A DNA stretch of 64,000 bases from Dietzia sp. JS16-p6b (GCF_003052165.1 NZ_CP024869.1:3320001-3384000); one strand, 5' to 3'; positions 7,531 through 16,060 are shown, numbered from the stretch's first letter. Numbers and translations: made by a program. The notes: a model not told the origin generated them from the letters alone.

Positions 7531-8403
7531 CCCCGCCATCGGCTCCACCTGGACTCACGTTCGCCGTCGATCATCGTTCCGCTCACCGGACGGGATCTCG
7601 CGGAGCTCGAGGCGCAGGTCGATGCGCTGGTCGCCGCCGACGACGGGTACCGGAGCGCGGCCGAGGCGGGGACACCCCGGAACGGAGCCTCGACGGACAC
7701 GGACTCGGACACGGACTCGTGGGCGGGCCGGTCACCAGGTCGGTTGGTGGATGTCGTCGAGTGGCGGGTCGACCTCTTCGAGCCCTTCACCGCCGGGGCC
7801 GGAGGTGACCCGGCCCCGGCGGTGGAGGCCCTCGAGCGACTCTCGACGCTGCTGCCGGGGGTGCCGATCCTGGCCACATTCCGCACCCGTGGCGAGGGCG
7901 GGGGCGCGGAGATCTCCCCGACGACCTACGTCGCGATGGTCGAGGCACTGTCCTCCACCGGTGCCGCGGCCGCCGTGGACGTGGAGTACCTGCACCCGCT
8001 CGCGGCGGACTCCATCGCCGCGGCCCACCACCACCGGGTCGCGGTGGTCGCGTCCACCCACGACTTCGCGGCGACCCCGCCGGCCGAGGAGATCGTGTCG
8101 CGGCTCGCCGCCATGGAGGACGCGGGGGCGGACGTGGCCAAGATCGCCGTGACGCCACGGTCCGCCGCCGACGTCGTGGCGCTGCTGTCCGCGACCGAGG
8201 AACGCCACCGTGCCGCCCGCATCCCGCTGATCACCATGTCGATGGGTGGCCTCGGGGCGGTCACCCGACTCGGTGGCGGACCGTTCGGCTCGTCGGCCAC
8301 CTTCGCCACGGTGGGCGCGGCCTCCGCACCCGGACAACTCCCCGCCGTGGGGGTCCGCCGCGTTCTGGAGCTGCTCAGCGGCGGGTCCGCACCTCGGGAG
8401 TGA
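7528..8403 (+). CDS. aroD: type I 3-dehydroquinate dehydratase
   Basis: Third step of the shikimate pathway: dehydration of 3-dehydroquinate to 3-dehydroshikimate through a Schiff base. The motifs are in order: VEWRVD (substrate-binding glutamate and arginine), PILATFRT, ASTHDF with the general-base histidine, VAKIAVTP with the Schiff-base lysine, and ITMSMG near the C-terminus. The 291 residues exceed the usual 250 because of an N-terminal segment and an acidic insert of Asp/Thr repeats (about residues 52-66) before the first strand. Many mycolata use the unrelated type II enzyme (AroQ), so this could be a second, catabolic enzyme. The 3' end overlaps the convergent LysR gene by 29 bases. 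Confidence 0.88.
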   Translation: MPRHRLHLDSRSPSIIVPLTGRDLAELEAQVDALVAADDGYRSAAEAGTPRNGASTDTDSDTDSWAGRSPGRLVDVVEWRVDLFEPFTAGAGGDPAPAVEALERLSTLLPGVPILATFRTRGEGGGAEISPTTYVAMVEALSSTGAAAAVDVEYLHPLAADSIAAAHHHRVAVVASTHDFAATPPAEEIVSRLAAMEDAGADVAKIAVTPRSAADVVALLSATEERHRAARIPLITMSMGGLGAVTRLGGGPFGSSATFATVGAASAPGQLPAVGVRRVLELLSGGSAPRE

Positions 8404-9313
8404 TCCCGCCCCCACCCCGGTGACTGCGCCGCGCGAGGTTCACCAGGTCACCCGCCGGACCGGACAGCTGGCGCGGCGGCCGCCACACCGCACGCAACTC
8501 ACGATGCAGATCCAGGCCGTCGATCTCGATGACCTTCAGGGCGCCGGAGGCCACCTGGTCCGCCACGGCGAGCGTGCTCATCCCCGCCGGCCCGACACCG
8601 TCCAGGACGCTGGTGCGAATGGCGGCGGCGCTGGCGAGTTCGAGTAGGGGCGCGGGGCGCTCGTACTCCTGCAGGGCCCGGTCCAGGGTCGTCCGCGTTC
8701 CGGAGCCCGGCTCCCGCACCACCAACCGGGTGGCCGCGAGCTCGGCGATGGTCACCGGGGTCCGGCGCCGTGCCCACGGATGTGACGGCGGGACCACCAC
8801 GACCAGCCGATCGCGGGCGACGGTGCCGGAGTGCAGGCCGGGGGGCACCGTCGGGGATTCGATGAACCCGACATCACAGGCGCCGTCCAGCACCAGCTCG
8901 GCGACCCTCACCGAGTTGTGGACCTGCAGGTGGATGTTCACCTCCGGTCGCGCACCGCTCAGTGCCCCCAGCCAGCGGGGCATCAGGTGTTCTGCCACGG
9001 TCATGCTCGCGCCCACGGTCAGGGTGGCGGACCGTTCGGACTGCAGGCTCTGCGCCACCTCCAGCAACCTGCTCGTCTCGCCGAGGACCCGTCGCGCCCA
9101 GTGGGCCAGCACCGTCCCGTGAGGGGTCAGCGTGGCACCCCGCGGATGCCGCCGCAGCAACGGCATCCCGAACTGACGCTCGAGTTCCTTGACCGCCCTG
9201 CTCGCGTTGGGCTGTGCCATCCCGACCTTTCTGGCCGCCGCGCTCAGACTGCCCTTCTCGTCGACGCCGACCAGAAGCTCGAGCACGAGCAGGTCGGGCC
9301 ACCTTTTGGTCAT
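8375..9313 (-). CDS. LysR-family transcriptional regulator
   Basis: 312 residues. The N-terminal winged helix-turn-helix (about residues 5-65) has GSLSAAARKVGMAQPNASRAVKELE. The substrate-binding domain begins at about residue 90. LysR proteins commonly control the divergent neighbour, here a YeiH-type transporter gene that starts 101 bases away. YeiH is controlled by a LysR regulator in Enterobacteria as well. I chose ATG 9313 (MTKRWPDLL); a TTG 18 bases upstream is possible. The 3' end overlaps aroD by 29 bases on the other strand. The effector is unknown. Confidence 0.87.
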   Translation of the reverse strand: MTKRWPDLLVLELLVGVDEKGSLSAAARKVGMAQPNASRAVKELERQFGMPLLRRHPRGATLTPHGTVLAHWARRVLGETSRLLEVAQSLQSERSATLTVGASMTVAEHLMPRWLGALSGARPEVNIHLQVHNSVRVAELVLDGACDVGFIESPTVPPGLHSGTVARDRLVVVVPPSHPWARRRTPVTIAELAATRLVVREPGSGTRTTLDRALQEYERPAPLLELASAAAIRTSVLDGVGPAGMSTLAVADQVASGALKVIEIDGLDLHRELRAVWRPPRQLSGPAGDLVNLARRSHRGGGGITPEVRTRR

Positions 9314-9414
9314 GCGATGAGCATATGGCAACCGTTCCGGTCATGTGTTTCTGATATACATCGATGCCGTACTGCCGGCTTCCGCGCGAGGTGCCGGGCA
9401 ACCACCCTGGAGCC

Positions 9415-10503
9415 ATGGACACCCCCCTGGCCACCCGGCCGCGCCGCCACACACCCCCGGCGGGGTCGTCTGCGGAGACGGCGCCGCCCCGCTCGGCGCG
9501 TGCGGCGGTGCCGGGTACGGCGCGTGCGGCGGTGCCGGGTACGGCGCTGACGCTCTCGGGCACGGCCGTGGCACTGGCGGTCAGCCACCTGCTCCCCACC
9601 CTCAACCCGATGCTCGTGGCGATCGTGCTGGGCGCTGCACTCGGCAACATCGTGCGGGTTCCGACCCGTGCCGCGGCGGGCCTGGCCTTCTCGTCCCGGA
9701 CACTGTTGCGGATCGGGATCGCCCTGCTCGGCCTCCACCTCGTGCTGGGCGACATCACCGCCCTGGGGTGGCAGGTCATCGTGCTCGTCGTCGTCATCGT
9801 GGTCCTCGGAATCGTCGGCACCCTGGCGCTGGGCGGCGCGCTCGGCCTCGGCTGGACCCAGCGCCTGCTCATCGCCTGCGGATTCTCGATCTGCGGCGCG
9901 GCCGCGGTGGCCGCCGTGGACAGCGTCTCCGACGCCGACGAGGAGGAGGTCCTCACGGCCGTCACCCTCGTCGTCGTCTTCGGCACCCTGATGATCGTCG
10001 CGGTCCCGGTCCTGTCGACGGGGCTGGGATTGTCGGACACCGCAGCGGGCATGTGGGCCGGTGGATCGATCCACGAGGTCGCCCAGGTGATCGCGGCCGG
10101 CGGCGCGATCGGCGGCTCCGCTCTGGCGGTGGCCACCGTCGTGAAGCTCGCCCGCGTCCTTCTGCTGGCCCCCGTCGTCACCATCATCAGCCTCCACCGG
10201 CGTCGGACGACCGGCGCCGACGGCAGGGGCACGCGGCCTCCGCTGGTCCCCGGGTTCATCGTCGCGTTCGTGATCCTGGTCTGCCTGCGCTCGTCCGGGC
10301 TGGTCCCTACCACGGCCCTCGACGTCGCCTCCGCGGCGCAGACCGTACTGCTCACGTGCGCCATGTTCGCGCTCGGGACCGGGGTGCGGCTCGCCGCGAT
10401 GCGCAGGGTCGGCGCGCGGCCGGTCATCCTGGCCGCCGCCTCGACGACGTGGGTCGCGGGACTCGCGCTGGCCGGCGTCCTGCTCATCTCCCCGACGGTC
10501 TGA
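9415..10503 (+). CDS. YeiH/UPF0324 family membrane transporter (putative sulfate exporter)
   Basis: 362 residues with about ten predicted membrane helices. The family core is visible in LNPMLVAIVLGAALGN, FSSRTLLRIGIALLGLHLVL and CGFSICGAAAVAAVDSVSDA. The glycine-rich GMWAGGSIHEVAQVIAAG run is typical of the Cons_hypoth698 family. Members are described as putative sulfate exporters, but the substrate is not settled. The first 45 residues are Pro/Ala-rich and contain an exact 24-bp tandem duplication (RAAVPGTA twice). ATG 9415 is preceded by a close GGAG. It is divergent from a LysR gene, its likely regulator. Confidence 0.82.
   Translation: MDTPLATRPRRHTPPAGSSAETAPPRSARAAVPGTARAAVPGTALTLSGTAVALAVSHLLPTLNPMLVAIVLGAALGNIVRVPTRAAAGLAFSSRTLLRIGIALLGLHLVLGDITALGWQVIVLVVVIVVLGIVGTLALGGALGLGWTQRLLIACGFSICGAAAVAAVDSVSDADEEEVLTAVTLVVVFGTLMIVAVPVLSTGLGLSDTAAGMWAGGSIHEVAQVIAAGGAIGGSALAVATVVKLARVLLLAPVVTIISLHRRRTTGADGRGTRPPLVPGFIVAFVILVCLRSSGLVPTTALDVASAAQTVLLTCAMFALGTGVRLAAMRRVGARPVILAAASTTWVAGLALAGVLLISPTV
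9499..9546 (+). repeat. 24-bp tandem duplication inside the YeiH-type gene
   Basis: Two perfect copies (9499-9522 and 9523-9546) encode RAAVPGTA twice in the N-terminal cytoplasmic region. The unit length keeps the frame. Confidence 0.8.
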
Positions 10504-10607
10504 TCACCCCGCCGGGGGTCGGGTGAGGCCCCGACTGCCAGCGGTTGACGACCACGACGTGGCAGGTAGCGTCGACGTCCTTGCAGCTCCCACGCGAGGA
10601 GGCCGGA

Positions 10608-11684
10608 ATGCGGATCGTCATCATCGGCGCGAGCGGGAATGTCGGCACCGCGCTGCTCCGTCGCCTCCGCGAGACGCGCTCCGGTGAGGAGCTAGTCGGG
10701 CTGGTGCGCCGCCCGCCGGATCCCGTCGGCGAGTACCGGGGCGTCGACTGGCGCGCGGTGGACGTCTCCGGCCCGGGGGCGGCCCGCGAACTCGGTCGCC
10801 ACGTCAGCGGCGCGGACACGGTGGTCAACCTGGCCTGGGGTTTCCAGCCCACCCGCGACGTCCGCTACCTCGAGAGGGTCGGGGTCGGTGGAACGGCCGC
10901 GGTCCTCGAGGCCGCGCAGTCGGCCGGGGTGGGGCACCTGGTTCACATCTCCTCCGTGGGGACCTACGCGCCGGGCCGCCACGGTGAGCACGTCGACGAG
11001 ACCTGGGCGACGACGGGGGTGTCGGGTTCGGCCTACAGCCGACACAAGGCCATGGCGGAGAGGCTCATCGACGAGCACGAGAGTCGCCACGGCGGCGAGG
11101 CGGTGCCCGTCGCCCGGATGCGGCCGGGCTTCATCGTCCAGCGAGCAGCCGCGAGCGGGCTGACCCGATACGGACTCCCCGCCTACGTGCCCGCACATCT
11201 CGTGCCGCGGCTGCCGCTGCTGCCGCTCGACCGGGCCCTGTGCCTGCCGCTCGCTCATGCGGACGATGTCGCCGACGCTCTCGTCCGAGTGATCGGCCAG
11301 GGCGCCACCGGCCCGTTCAACCTCGCGGCCGATCCACCGTTCACCAGGGAGGATCTCGCCGAGGTGCTCGGGGCCCGGCCGGTTCACGTCCCCCTGGCAC
11401 TGCTCGGGGCGATCGTCGGGCTGACGTGGCGGGCCCGGTTGCAACCGGTGGACCGCGGATGGCTCGACCTGGCGTTCAGCGTGCCCCTCCTGGACTGCGT
11501 CCGCGCACGTGACGAACTCGGCTGGGCTCCGTCGTGGGCACCGCGAGAGGCCATGGCCGACCTGCTCGACGGGATCGCGCGCCTGGCCCACACCGGGAGC
11601 GCACCCCTTCGACGCAGATCCGTGCCCGATCTGGTGCGCCGGAGCCTGGCCGACGGGCTGATCTCCTCCCGCCGGTTCCCCTGA
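10608..11684 (+). CDS. NAD-dependent epimerase/dehydratase family protein
   Basis: 358 residues, an extended short-chain dehydrogenase fold. The Rossmann motif GASGNVG is at residues 8-14. The catalytic Tyr and Lys are in YSRHKAMAE, and the serine in HISSVGTY. The substrate-binding half after residue 180 resembles nucleoside-sugar epimerases or atypical dehydratases but gives no specific substrate. The C-terminal tail (about 330-358) is basic. ATG 10608 has a GAGGAGG ribosome site; the frame extends upstream but without signals. A strong hairpin follows at once after the stop, so the gene is probably transcribed alone. Confidence 0.8.
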   Translation: MRIVIIGASGNVGTALLRRLRETRSGEELVGLVRRPPDPVGEYRGVDWRAVDVSGPGAARELGRHVSGADTVVNLAWGFQPTRDVRYLERVGVGGTAAVLEAAQSAGVGHLVHISSVGTYAPGRHGEHVDETWATTGVSGSAYSRHKAMAERLIDEHESRHGGEAVPVARMRPGFIVQRAAASGLTRYGLPAYVPAHLVPRLPLLPLDRALCLPLAHADDVADALVRVIGQGATGPFNLAADPPFTREDLAEVLGARPVHVPLALLGAIVGLTWRARLQPVDRGWLDLAFSVPLLDCVRARDELGWAPSWAPREAMADLLDGIARLAHTGSAPLRRRSVPDLVRRSLADGLISSRRFP

Positions 11685-11710
11685 GCCCCGCTCGCCCGAG
11701 CGAGCGGGGC
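11685..11710. terminator. stem-loop terminator after the epimerase-like gene
   Basis: GCCCCGCTCGC and GCGAGCGGGGC (11 perfect pairs) enclose a four-base loop, starting on the base after the stop codon. No T-run follows. It may work for both strands, since the SRPBCC gene ends at 11737. Confidence 0.7.
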
Positions 11711-11736
11711 GGGCGCGAGGCGTGGGAGAGGGGCGA

Positions 11737-12177
11737 TCAACCGTGTCGCCGGAGAACCTCGTTCCGCAGCCCCGTGGTGGCCACGTCGGCGATGTGCTTC
11801 TGGGCCTTCTTGACCACCGGCCCCGGGAGCTTGATCTTGAGATCAACCTCGAGATCAAAGACGACCTTGGTGGTGCCGTCCCCGTTGTCCGTGAGCTCGT
11901 ACCGGGCGTTCTGGACCTTCTGGGAACCGCTCTCGACCAGCGACCAGCTCACCTCGCCGTCGTACCACTCGTAGCGCACCACCATCTCGTCGGTGACGCC
12001 GTACTGGGACACCCGCTCCCACACGACGATGGGCCACCCCTCGTCGTCGGCCTCCCTGACCTCGACCGCGCGGTGAGCGCTCGACCACTCCACGAGGGAG
12101 TCGACATCGGCGAGGACCTCCATGATCTCGGGGACGCCGGCCTCGATCGTGACCACTGACTGCACTGAGACTGCCAT
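11737..12177 (-). CDS. SRPBCC family protein (polyketide cyclase/START-like)
   Basis: 146 residues with the START/Bet v1-type pattern: an N-terminal strand MAVSVQSVVTIEAGVPEIME, the VDSLVEWSS segment typical of cyclase-like members, and a C-terminal helix VKKAQKHIADVATTGLRNEV. Such proteins form a hydrophobic cavity for lipids or aromatic ligands. Many mycobacterial genomes encode several short members of unknown role. The start at ATG 12177 gives the expected length; the frame continues upstream through non-family sequence. It is divergent from the DUF1697 gene with a 48-base gap. Confidence 0.8.
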   Translation of the reverse strand: MAVSVQSVVTIEAGVPEIMEVLADVDSLVEWSSAHRAVEVREADDEGWPIVVWERVSQYGVTDEMVVRYEWYDGEVSWSLVESGSQKVQNARYELTDNGDGTTKVVFDLEVDLKIKLPGPVVKKAQKHIADVATTGLRNEVLRRHG

Positions 12178-12225
12178 GGCCGGAAAGCTACCCGCGCGGG
12201 GCCGGCCCGGGAGGAAGATCGGGGG

Positions 12226-12849
12226 ATGAGTTCTCGATCTGCACAGACGGACGACCCGGGGCACCGCAGGGTGGTGTTACTGCGTGGGATCAACGTCGGC
12301 AAGGGCGGCCGCATCGCCATGAGCGACCTGATCGAGTGCACCGAGGCCGCGGGCGGGACGTCGGTCCGGACGGTGCTGGCGACCGGAAACGTGATCGTCA
12401 CCGATGAGCGACCGGTACCCGAGCTGCGCGCGGCACTCGAGGCCGCCTACGCGGAGAGGTTCGGCTACCGGTCCGTGCTGCAGGTCCTCCCGCTCGACGA
12501 CGTGGCGACGATGGCGTCCTCGTACCCCTTCGACACGCTGCCCGAACACCACGACTACGTGGTGTTCTCGGATGACCCGGAGGTGACGACCCGGGTGGCG
12601 GTCGCGATGCACGCGGCCATCCGTGAGGTCGGAGAGGTGGCCGCCGGCACCGACGCGCATGCCGGGGCCAGGATGACCACCAGCAGCACGGAGGCGGTGG
12701 CCGAGGGCGCGGGCTGCGTGTACTGGCGGGTCCCCCGCGGCTCGACGCTGACCTCGGACGCGTCCGCGGTGCTCGACGGCCGGGAGAACAAGGGTCACCT
12801 CACCACCAGGAACCTCAAGACCCTGGCCCGGATCCTCGCTGCGGGGTGA
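12226..12849 (+). CDS. DUF1697 domain protein
   Basis: 207 residues. The family pattern is clear: VVLLRGINVGKGGRIAMSDL at residues 16-35, then VRTVLATGNVIV, and near the end GRENKGHLTTRNLKTLARI. DUF1697 proteins are widespread, cytoplasmic and uncharacterised. ATG 12226 has GGAGG and GGGGG runs upstream. The last 200 bases are convergent with a small peptide gene ending at 12862, and an 11-bp direct repeat spans the gap between them. No role can be assigned. Confidence 0.8.
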   Translation: MSSRSAQTDDPGHRRVVLLRGINVGKGGRIAMSDLIECTEAAGGTSVRTVLATGNVIVTDERPVPELRAALEAAYAERFGYRSVLQVLPLDDVATMASSYPFDTLPEHHDYVVFSDDPEVTTRVAVAMHAAIREVGEVAAGTDAHAGARMTTSSTEAVAEGAGCVYWRVPRGSTLTSDASAVLDGRENKGHLTTRNLKTLARILAAG

Positions 12850-12861
12850 GTCAGGGGTGAG

Positions 12862-12978
12862 TCAGGGCCCCTCGACGGACGCACCGATCGTGTCGACGAA
12901 GGCCGCGAGCGGCCCGAAGACCGCCGGGAAGATCCCGTCCCAGAAAGCCTGCATCTCGCTGAAGTCGAACATGGGCAT
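12862..12978 (-). CDS. small hydrophobic acidic peptide, 38 residues (possible mycomembrane peptide)
   Basis: Begins MPMFDFSEMQAFWDGIF and ends TIGASVEGP. ATG 12978 is preceded by GAGGAG at eight bases, a strong ribosome site. The peptide has four negative charges, no lysine or arginine, many Phe/Ala/Gly/Ile residues and no signal peptide. In size and composition it resembles the PorA/PorH class of Corynebacterium, short helical peptides that form channels in the mycolate outer membrane. I see no sequence match that proves this. The downstream end lies 12 bases from the convergent DUF1697 stop. Other readings are a toxin-like peptide or a small membrane-protein modulator. Confidence 0.55.
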   Translation of the reverse strand: MPMFDFSEMQAFWDGIFPAVFGPLAAFVDTIGASVEGP

Positions 12979-13137
12979 CGGTAACACTCCTCGCACGGGG
13001 GCGGCGTACGGACTCTCCGCGGTCACCGGGGCTCCCCAGCACCAAGGATCGCGGCAGAGACACCCGTCGCGCAACCCCATGCGTCCCGCGAGTCTCGTCA
13101 CCGGGCCGACGATCCACCAACTGGCAGACTGCAAACG

Positions 13138-13659
13138 ATGCCTTCCCGCCCCGCACGCCCACTTCTGGCCGCCGCGGCCCTGCTCGTGGTCGCGGCCACG
13201 ACCGGCTGCTCCGGGTCCGGGCCGGGGCGGACAGCGGGGCCTGCCCTGGAGGAGGCCAGCTCGTCGTCGCGGCCGGCGCCGCCGTCCGCCGAGCAGCGCC
13301 CGAGCGCGCCCCCGACCCCCGCCTCCCCGCCTCCCGGGGCCCCGCCCGCTGCGGCCCCACTCATCGCCTCGGCCACGTGGGCGGACTCGGACTTCGGCGT
13401 CACCCTGAAGGTCGCCCCCACCCCGGCCGGGCGACAGGCGTGGGGACCCCTCGATGCGGACGCGGCCTGGCAGGAGGTCGTGACGCTCGCCCCGGACGGG
13501 GGAACCCCGGGGATGCGGGAGCAGTTCGACTGCCACTGGACGTGGGCGCGGATCCTCGAGCCGGACAAACCGACCTGGAATCTGGAGCCCTGGCGGCCGG
13601 TGGTGGCGGCCGAACAGATGCTCGCCGAGGGCTGCAACCCCGGGGGGCCGGAAGTGTAA
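13138..13659 (+). CDS. DUF2599 lipoprotein
   Basis: 173 residues. A short basic N-terminus and hydrophobic segment end at VAATTGC, a lipobox with cysteine at about residue 24. A Pro/Ser/Ala-rich linker of about 60 residues follows. The C-terminal half matches DUF2599, including MREQFDCHWTWARILEPDKP, WNLEPWRPVV and the final CNPGG; its two cysteines may pair. DUF2599 proteins are secreted or lipid-anchored proteins of actinobacteria with unknown role. A possible -10 (CAGACT) lies seven bases before ATG 13138, so the mRNA may be leaderless. Confidence 0.8.
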   Translation: MPSRPARPLLAAAALLVVAATTGCSGSGPGRTAGPALEEASSSSRPAPPSAEQRPSAPPTPASPPPGAPPAAAPLIASATWADSDFGVTLKVAPTPAGRQAWGPLDADAAWQEVVTLAPDGGTPGMREQFDCHWTWARILEPDKPTWNLEPWRPVVAAEQMLAEGCNPGGPEV

Positions 13660-13749
13660 GGGGGCGGTCCCCGGGTTCGGGGTCCTGGCCCCACCGGTCC
13701 GACCCACCGGCTCAGGACTCACCCGCCAGCGAGCCGCGGGGGACCCGGA

Positions 13750-15156
13750 TCAGGCCGGGACGGCGGCCCGGTGCGGTGCGGTCGTGGGGCGCTCTCCCGC
13801 GTCCGGATCGCGCGGCCCGGCCACGCCTCTCCGGGCCCGGGGCCCCTGGCCGTCGACGGACCGCCGGACCAGCCCCGCGCACAGCTCGTCCAGCCATCCC
13901 CCCACCGTGACACGGGCGCGGGCGGTGTCCGGATAACGGCACCGGACGTGGAGACCGGAACCGTTGACCACGAACCACACCATCACCCCGTCCGTCCGGA
14001 TGGCCGCGGACACATGCTGCGGTGCCAGGCTCAGGTCCACGTCGATCGGGAGGCGACGGTGATCCAGCCAGGAGATCGCGAACATCCCGGGCGTGTGTGG
14101 CATCCCGCCGTACGGCTCGAGCACCGGCCCCAGGGCGTGGGACCCCAGCTCGACGGCATCGCGCACCGCTGCCGCGCAGGCCTTCGGGTCGGGATCCGAG
14201 CACTCGACGACCGAGTTGGTGATGAACCAGCCCACGGAGTCGTGCCACTTCTCGTGGTGGCGCGAATGGACGGGCAGCACCGCGCGCAGGCCGACCCCGC
14301 CATGACGGCGGAGCACCGTCGTCATCTCCGCCATCGCCAGCGCGACCATCCGCACGCCGTCCGCCGTCGCCGCGGCGTCGAGGGCCGCCACCCCGTCCGG
14401 GTCCAGCACGTCGCGCACCTCCACCACCTCCGGCCGCGGGGTCGAGATGTCACCCAGATCGAGTGGGAACACCGGCATGTCACCCCCGGCGAGGATCTGC
14501 GCCCACCTGTCGTGCACACGAGGCGGGGCGGGCGGACGCTGCGCCAACTCCCGGGTGTGCTCGGCGAACGCGGCCGCCGGGGGCAGACAGGTCCCCGGCT
14601 CGAGGCCACACGCGAGATCGTCCAGGCAGGAGCAGAAATCCCGCAGCAGCACGAGCAGCGACCACGCGTCCACGTGCGAGTGGTCCAGCCCGATCACCAC
14701 CACCGGGCGCTCGTCCGGGTCCTCGGGTTCCACGAGACACAGCGCGTGCGACGGCGTCGCGAACGGGCAACAGACCTGGTCGAAGACCCTGCGCAGCACC
14801 GCTCGGGGGTCCTCACCGTCCCCCGGCTCCTCCACTCTCCAGCCGGTGGGCCGCACAGCGACTGGCTGGAGCCGCAACTCCTCGCCGCCCCCGGCATCAC
14901 CGTCGAGAACCGTCTGCAGGGTCCCGTGCCGGGAAACCACCGCGAGCCACGCCCGCGCCACCATCTCGCGGTCGGCGGGGAACGGCAGGGCGAACGCGAC
15001 CGCCATCCACGACCCGGAGCGACGGCCCAGAGAAGCATGGCGCGCCTGGTCGAACGACGGCGGCGTGGCCTCGCCCTGAACTGGGGTGACATGTGTCGCA
15101 AACCGGTGCACGACGCCGGACGGGAGCGACATCCGCGTTACGGTGGTGAGCCTCAT
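13750..15156 (-). CDS. stand-alone condensation/PapA-like acyltransferase family protein
   Basis: 468 residues with the fold pattern of condensation-domain and PapA acyltransferases. The HHxxxD-type catalytic motif appears as DHSHVDAWS at about 158-166, so the first His of the pair is displaced by Ser while His and Asp are kept. WFITNSVVECSD at about 325 fits the second conserved block. PapA proteins attach acyl chains to trehalose or phthiocerol lipids in mycobacteria; free condensation domains also occur in peptide biosynthesis. No synthase genes lie nearby, so the substrate is open. ATG 15156 lies seven bases after TACCGT; an ATG nine bases upstream is less likely. Confidence 0.7.
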   Translation of the reverse strand: MRLTTVTRMSLPSGVVHRFATHVTPVQGEATPPSFDQARHASLGRRSGSWMAVAFALPFPADREMVARAWLAVVSRHGTLQTVLDGDAGGGEELRLQPVAVRPTGWRVEEPGDGEDPRAVLRRVFDQVCCPFATPSHALCLVEPEDPDERPVVVIGLDHSHVDAWSLLVLLRDFCSCLDDLACGLEPGTCLPPAAAFAEHTRELAQRPPAPPRVHDRWAQILAGGDMPVFPLDLGDISTPRPEVVEVRDVLDPDGVAALDAAATADGVRMVALAMAEMTTVLRRHGGVGLRAVLPVHSRHHEKWHDSVGWFITNSVVECSDPDPKACAAAVRDAVELGSHALGPVLEPYGGMPHTPGMFAISWLDHRRLPIDVDLSLAPQHVSAAIRTDGVMVWFVVNGSGLHVRCRYPDTARARVTVGGWLDELCAGLVRRSVDGQGPRARRGVAGPRDPDAGERPTTAPHRAAVPA

Positions 15157-15169
15157 GGTCCGCACGGTA
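15154..15169 (-). promoter_or_regulatory. -10 box of the acyltransferase-like gene
   Basis: TACCGT on the minus strand (15169-15164) lies seven bases before ATG 15156. Confidence 0.4.
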
Positions 15170-15201
15170 GGAGCGGCGTGTTACGGGGAAAGGCGCGGAT
15201 T

Positions 15202-16005
15202 GTGACGACGACGAGACGGCCACCTGCCCGGGCCGGCCATAGCGGGACGGCCCTCGCCCACGACCTCAGAGGCGACGGGCACCCGGTCGTTCAACTTCAC
15301 GGCCTGTCCTCGAGCCGACGACGCGACGAGGTGTTCGGGTTGGACCTCACGGCGGGCCGGGACGGTCTGCGGGTCCTGCGGTACGACGCCCGGGGCCACG
15401 GCGGGTCACCGGGGTCCGTGGACCCCACGGACTACACCTGGCCGGCTTTGGCTCGCGACCTCCTGACGATGCTCGACGAGTTCTTCCCGGGCCGACGGGT
15501 GCACGGGGTGGGGCAGTCGATGGGCGCGGCGACCCTGATCACCGCGGCCGTTGCGGAGCCGGACCGGTTCGCCTCTCTCACCCTCGGGATCCCGCCGACC
15601 GCGTGGGAGTGGCGACGCGAGCAGGCGGCCCTCTACGACCTGGCGGCCCGCCAGGTCGAACGCTGGGGAGGGGCGCGGTGGGCCGAGAAGACGCGACAGC
15701 CGCCCACGTCACCGGCGATCGACCCCGGACGCCCGTTCACCGTCCCGGACGTGGCGGACGAGCATCTGCCCGCGGCATTCCGGGGCGCGGCCCTGAGCGA
15801 TCTCCCACCGCGCGCAGAGGTCTCGGGGGTCGACGTGCCGGTGCTCCTCCTGGCCTGGCCGGACGACCCCTCGCATCCGCTCGCCGTGGCCGAGGAACTC
15901 CAGGCCCTGCTCCCCGACGCCCGCCTGGAGGTTGCGCAGACCCCGTCCGAGGTGGCGCGGTGGCCCCGGGTGGTGGGCGACTTCGTGCACCGGGCCGGGA
16001 ACTGA
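15202..16005 (+). CDS. alpha/beta hydrolase fold protein
   Basis: 267 residues. The oxyanion-hole segment VVQLHGLSS, the DARGHGGS turn and the nucleophile elbow GVGQSMGAA (Ser at about 107) are clear, and an acid residue is offered by LLLAWPDDPSHPL. At the place where the catalytic histidine normally stands, in the last 30 residues, the text is VAQTPSEVARWPRVVGDF with no histidine. The His of SHPL or the terminal FVHRAGN would have to serve instead, or the protein is not a hydrolase. GTG 15202 follows AAAGG by eight bases. It starts 45 bases from the divergent acyltransferase-like gene, which hints at a shared ester substrate. Confidence 0.78.
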   Translation: MTTTRRPPARAGHSGTALAHDLRGDGHPVVQLHGLSSSRRRDEVFGLDLTAGRDGLRVLRYDARGHGGSPGSVDPTDYTWPALARDLLTMLDEFFPGRRVHGVGQSMGAATLITAAVAEPDRFASLTLGIPPTAWEWRREQAALYDLAARQVERWGGARWAEKTRQPPTSPAIDPGRPFTVPDVADEHLPAAFRGAALSDLPPRAEVSGVDVPVLLLAWPDDPSHPLAVAEELQALLPDARLEVAQTPSEVARWPRVVGDFVHRAGN

Positions 16006-16045
16006 CCGCCCGACCGTCCGGTGGCAGGTCCGCGGGCATCGACAG

Positions 16046-16060
16046 CACACTGGGCCCATG
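16046..16060 (+). promoter_or_regulatory. -10 box of the nadE fusion gene
   Basis: CACACT at 16046-16051 lies six bases before ATG 16058. Confidence 0.4.

Noticed and set aside
12845-12866. 11-bp direct repeat GGTGAGTCAGG at the ends of two convergent genes
   Set aside because: Two short copies spanning the stop codons; too small for a functional claim.
13771-15166. Long open frame on the plus strand opposite the acyltransferase-like gene
   Set aside because: It is an antisense shadow: the minus frame has clear family motifs, while this one is Arg/Pro/His-rich without any domain. Only the part from 15202 is a real gene.
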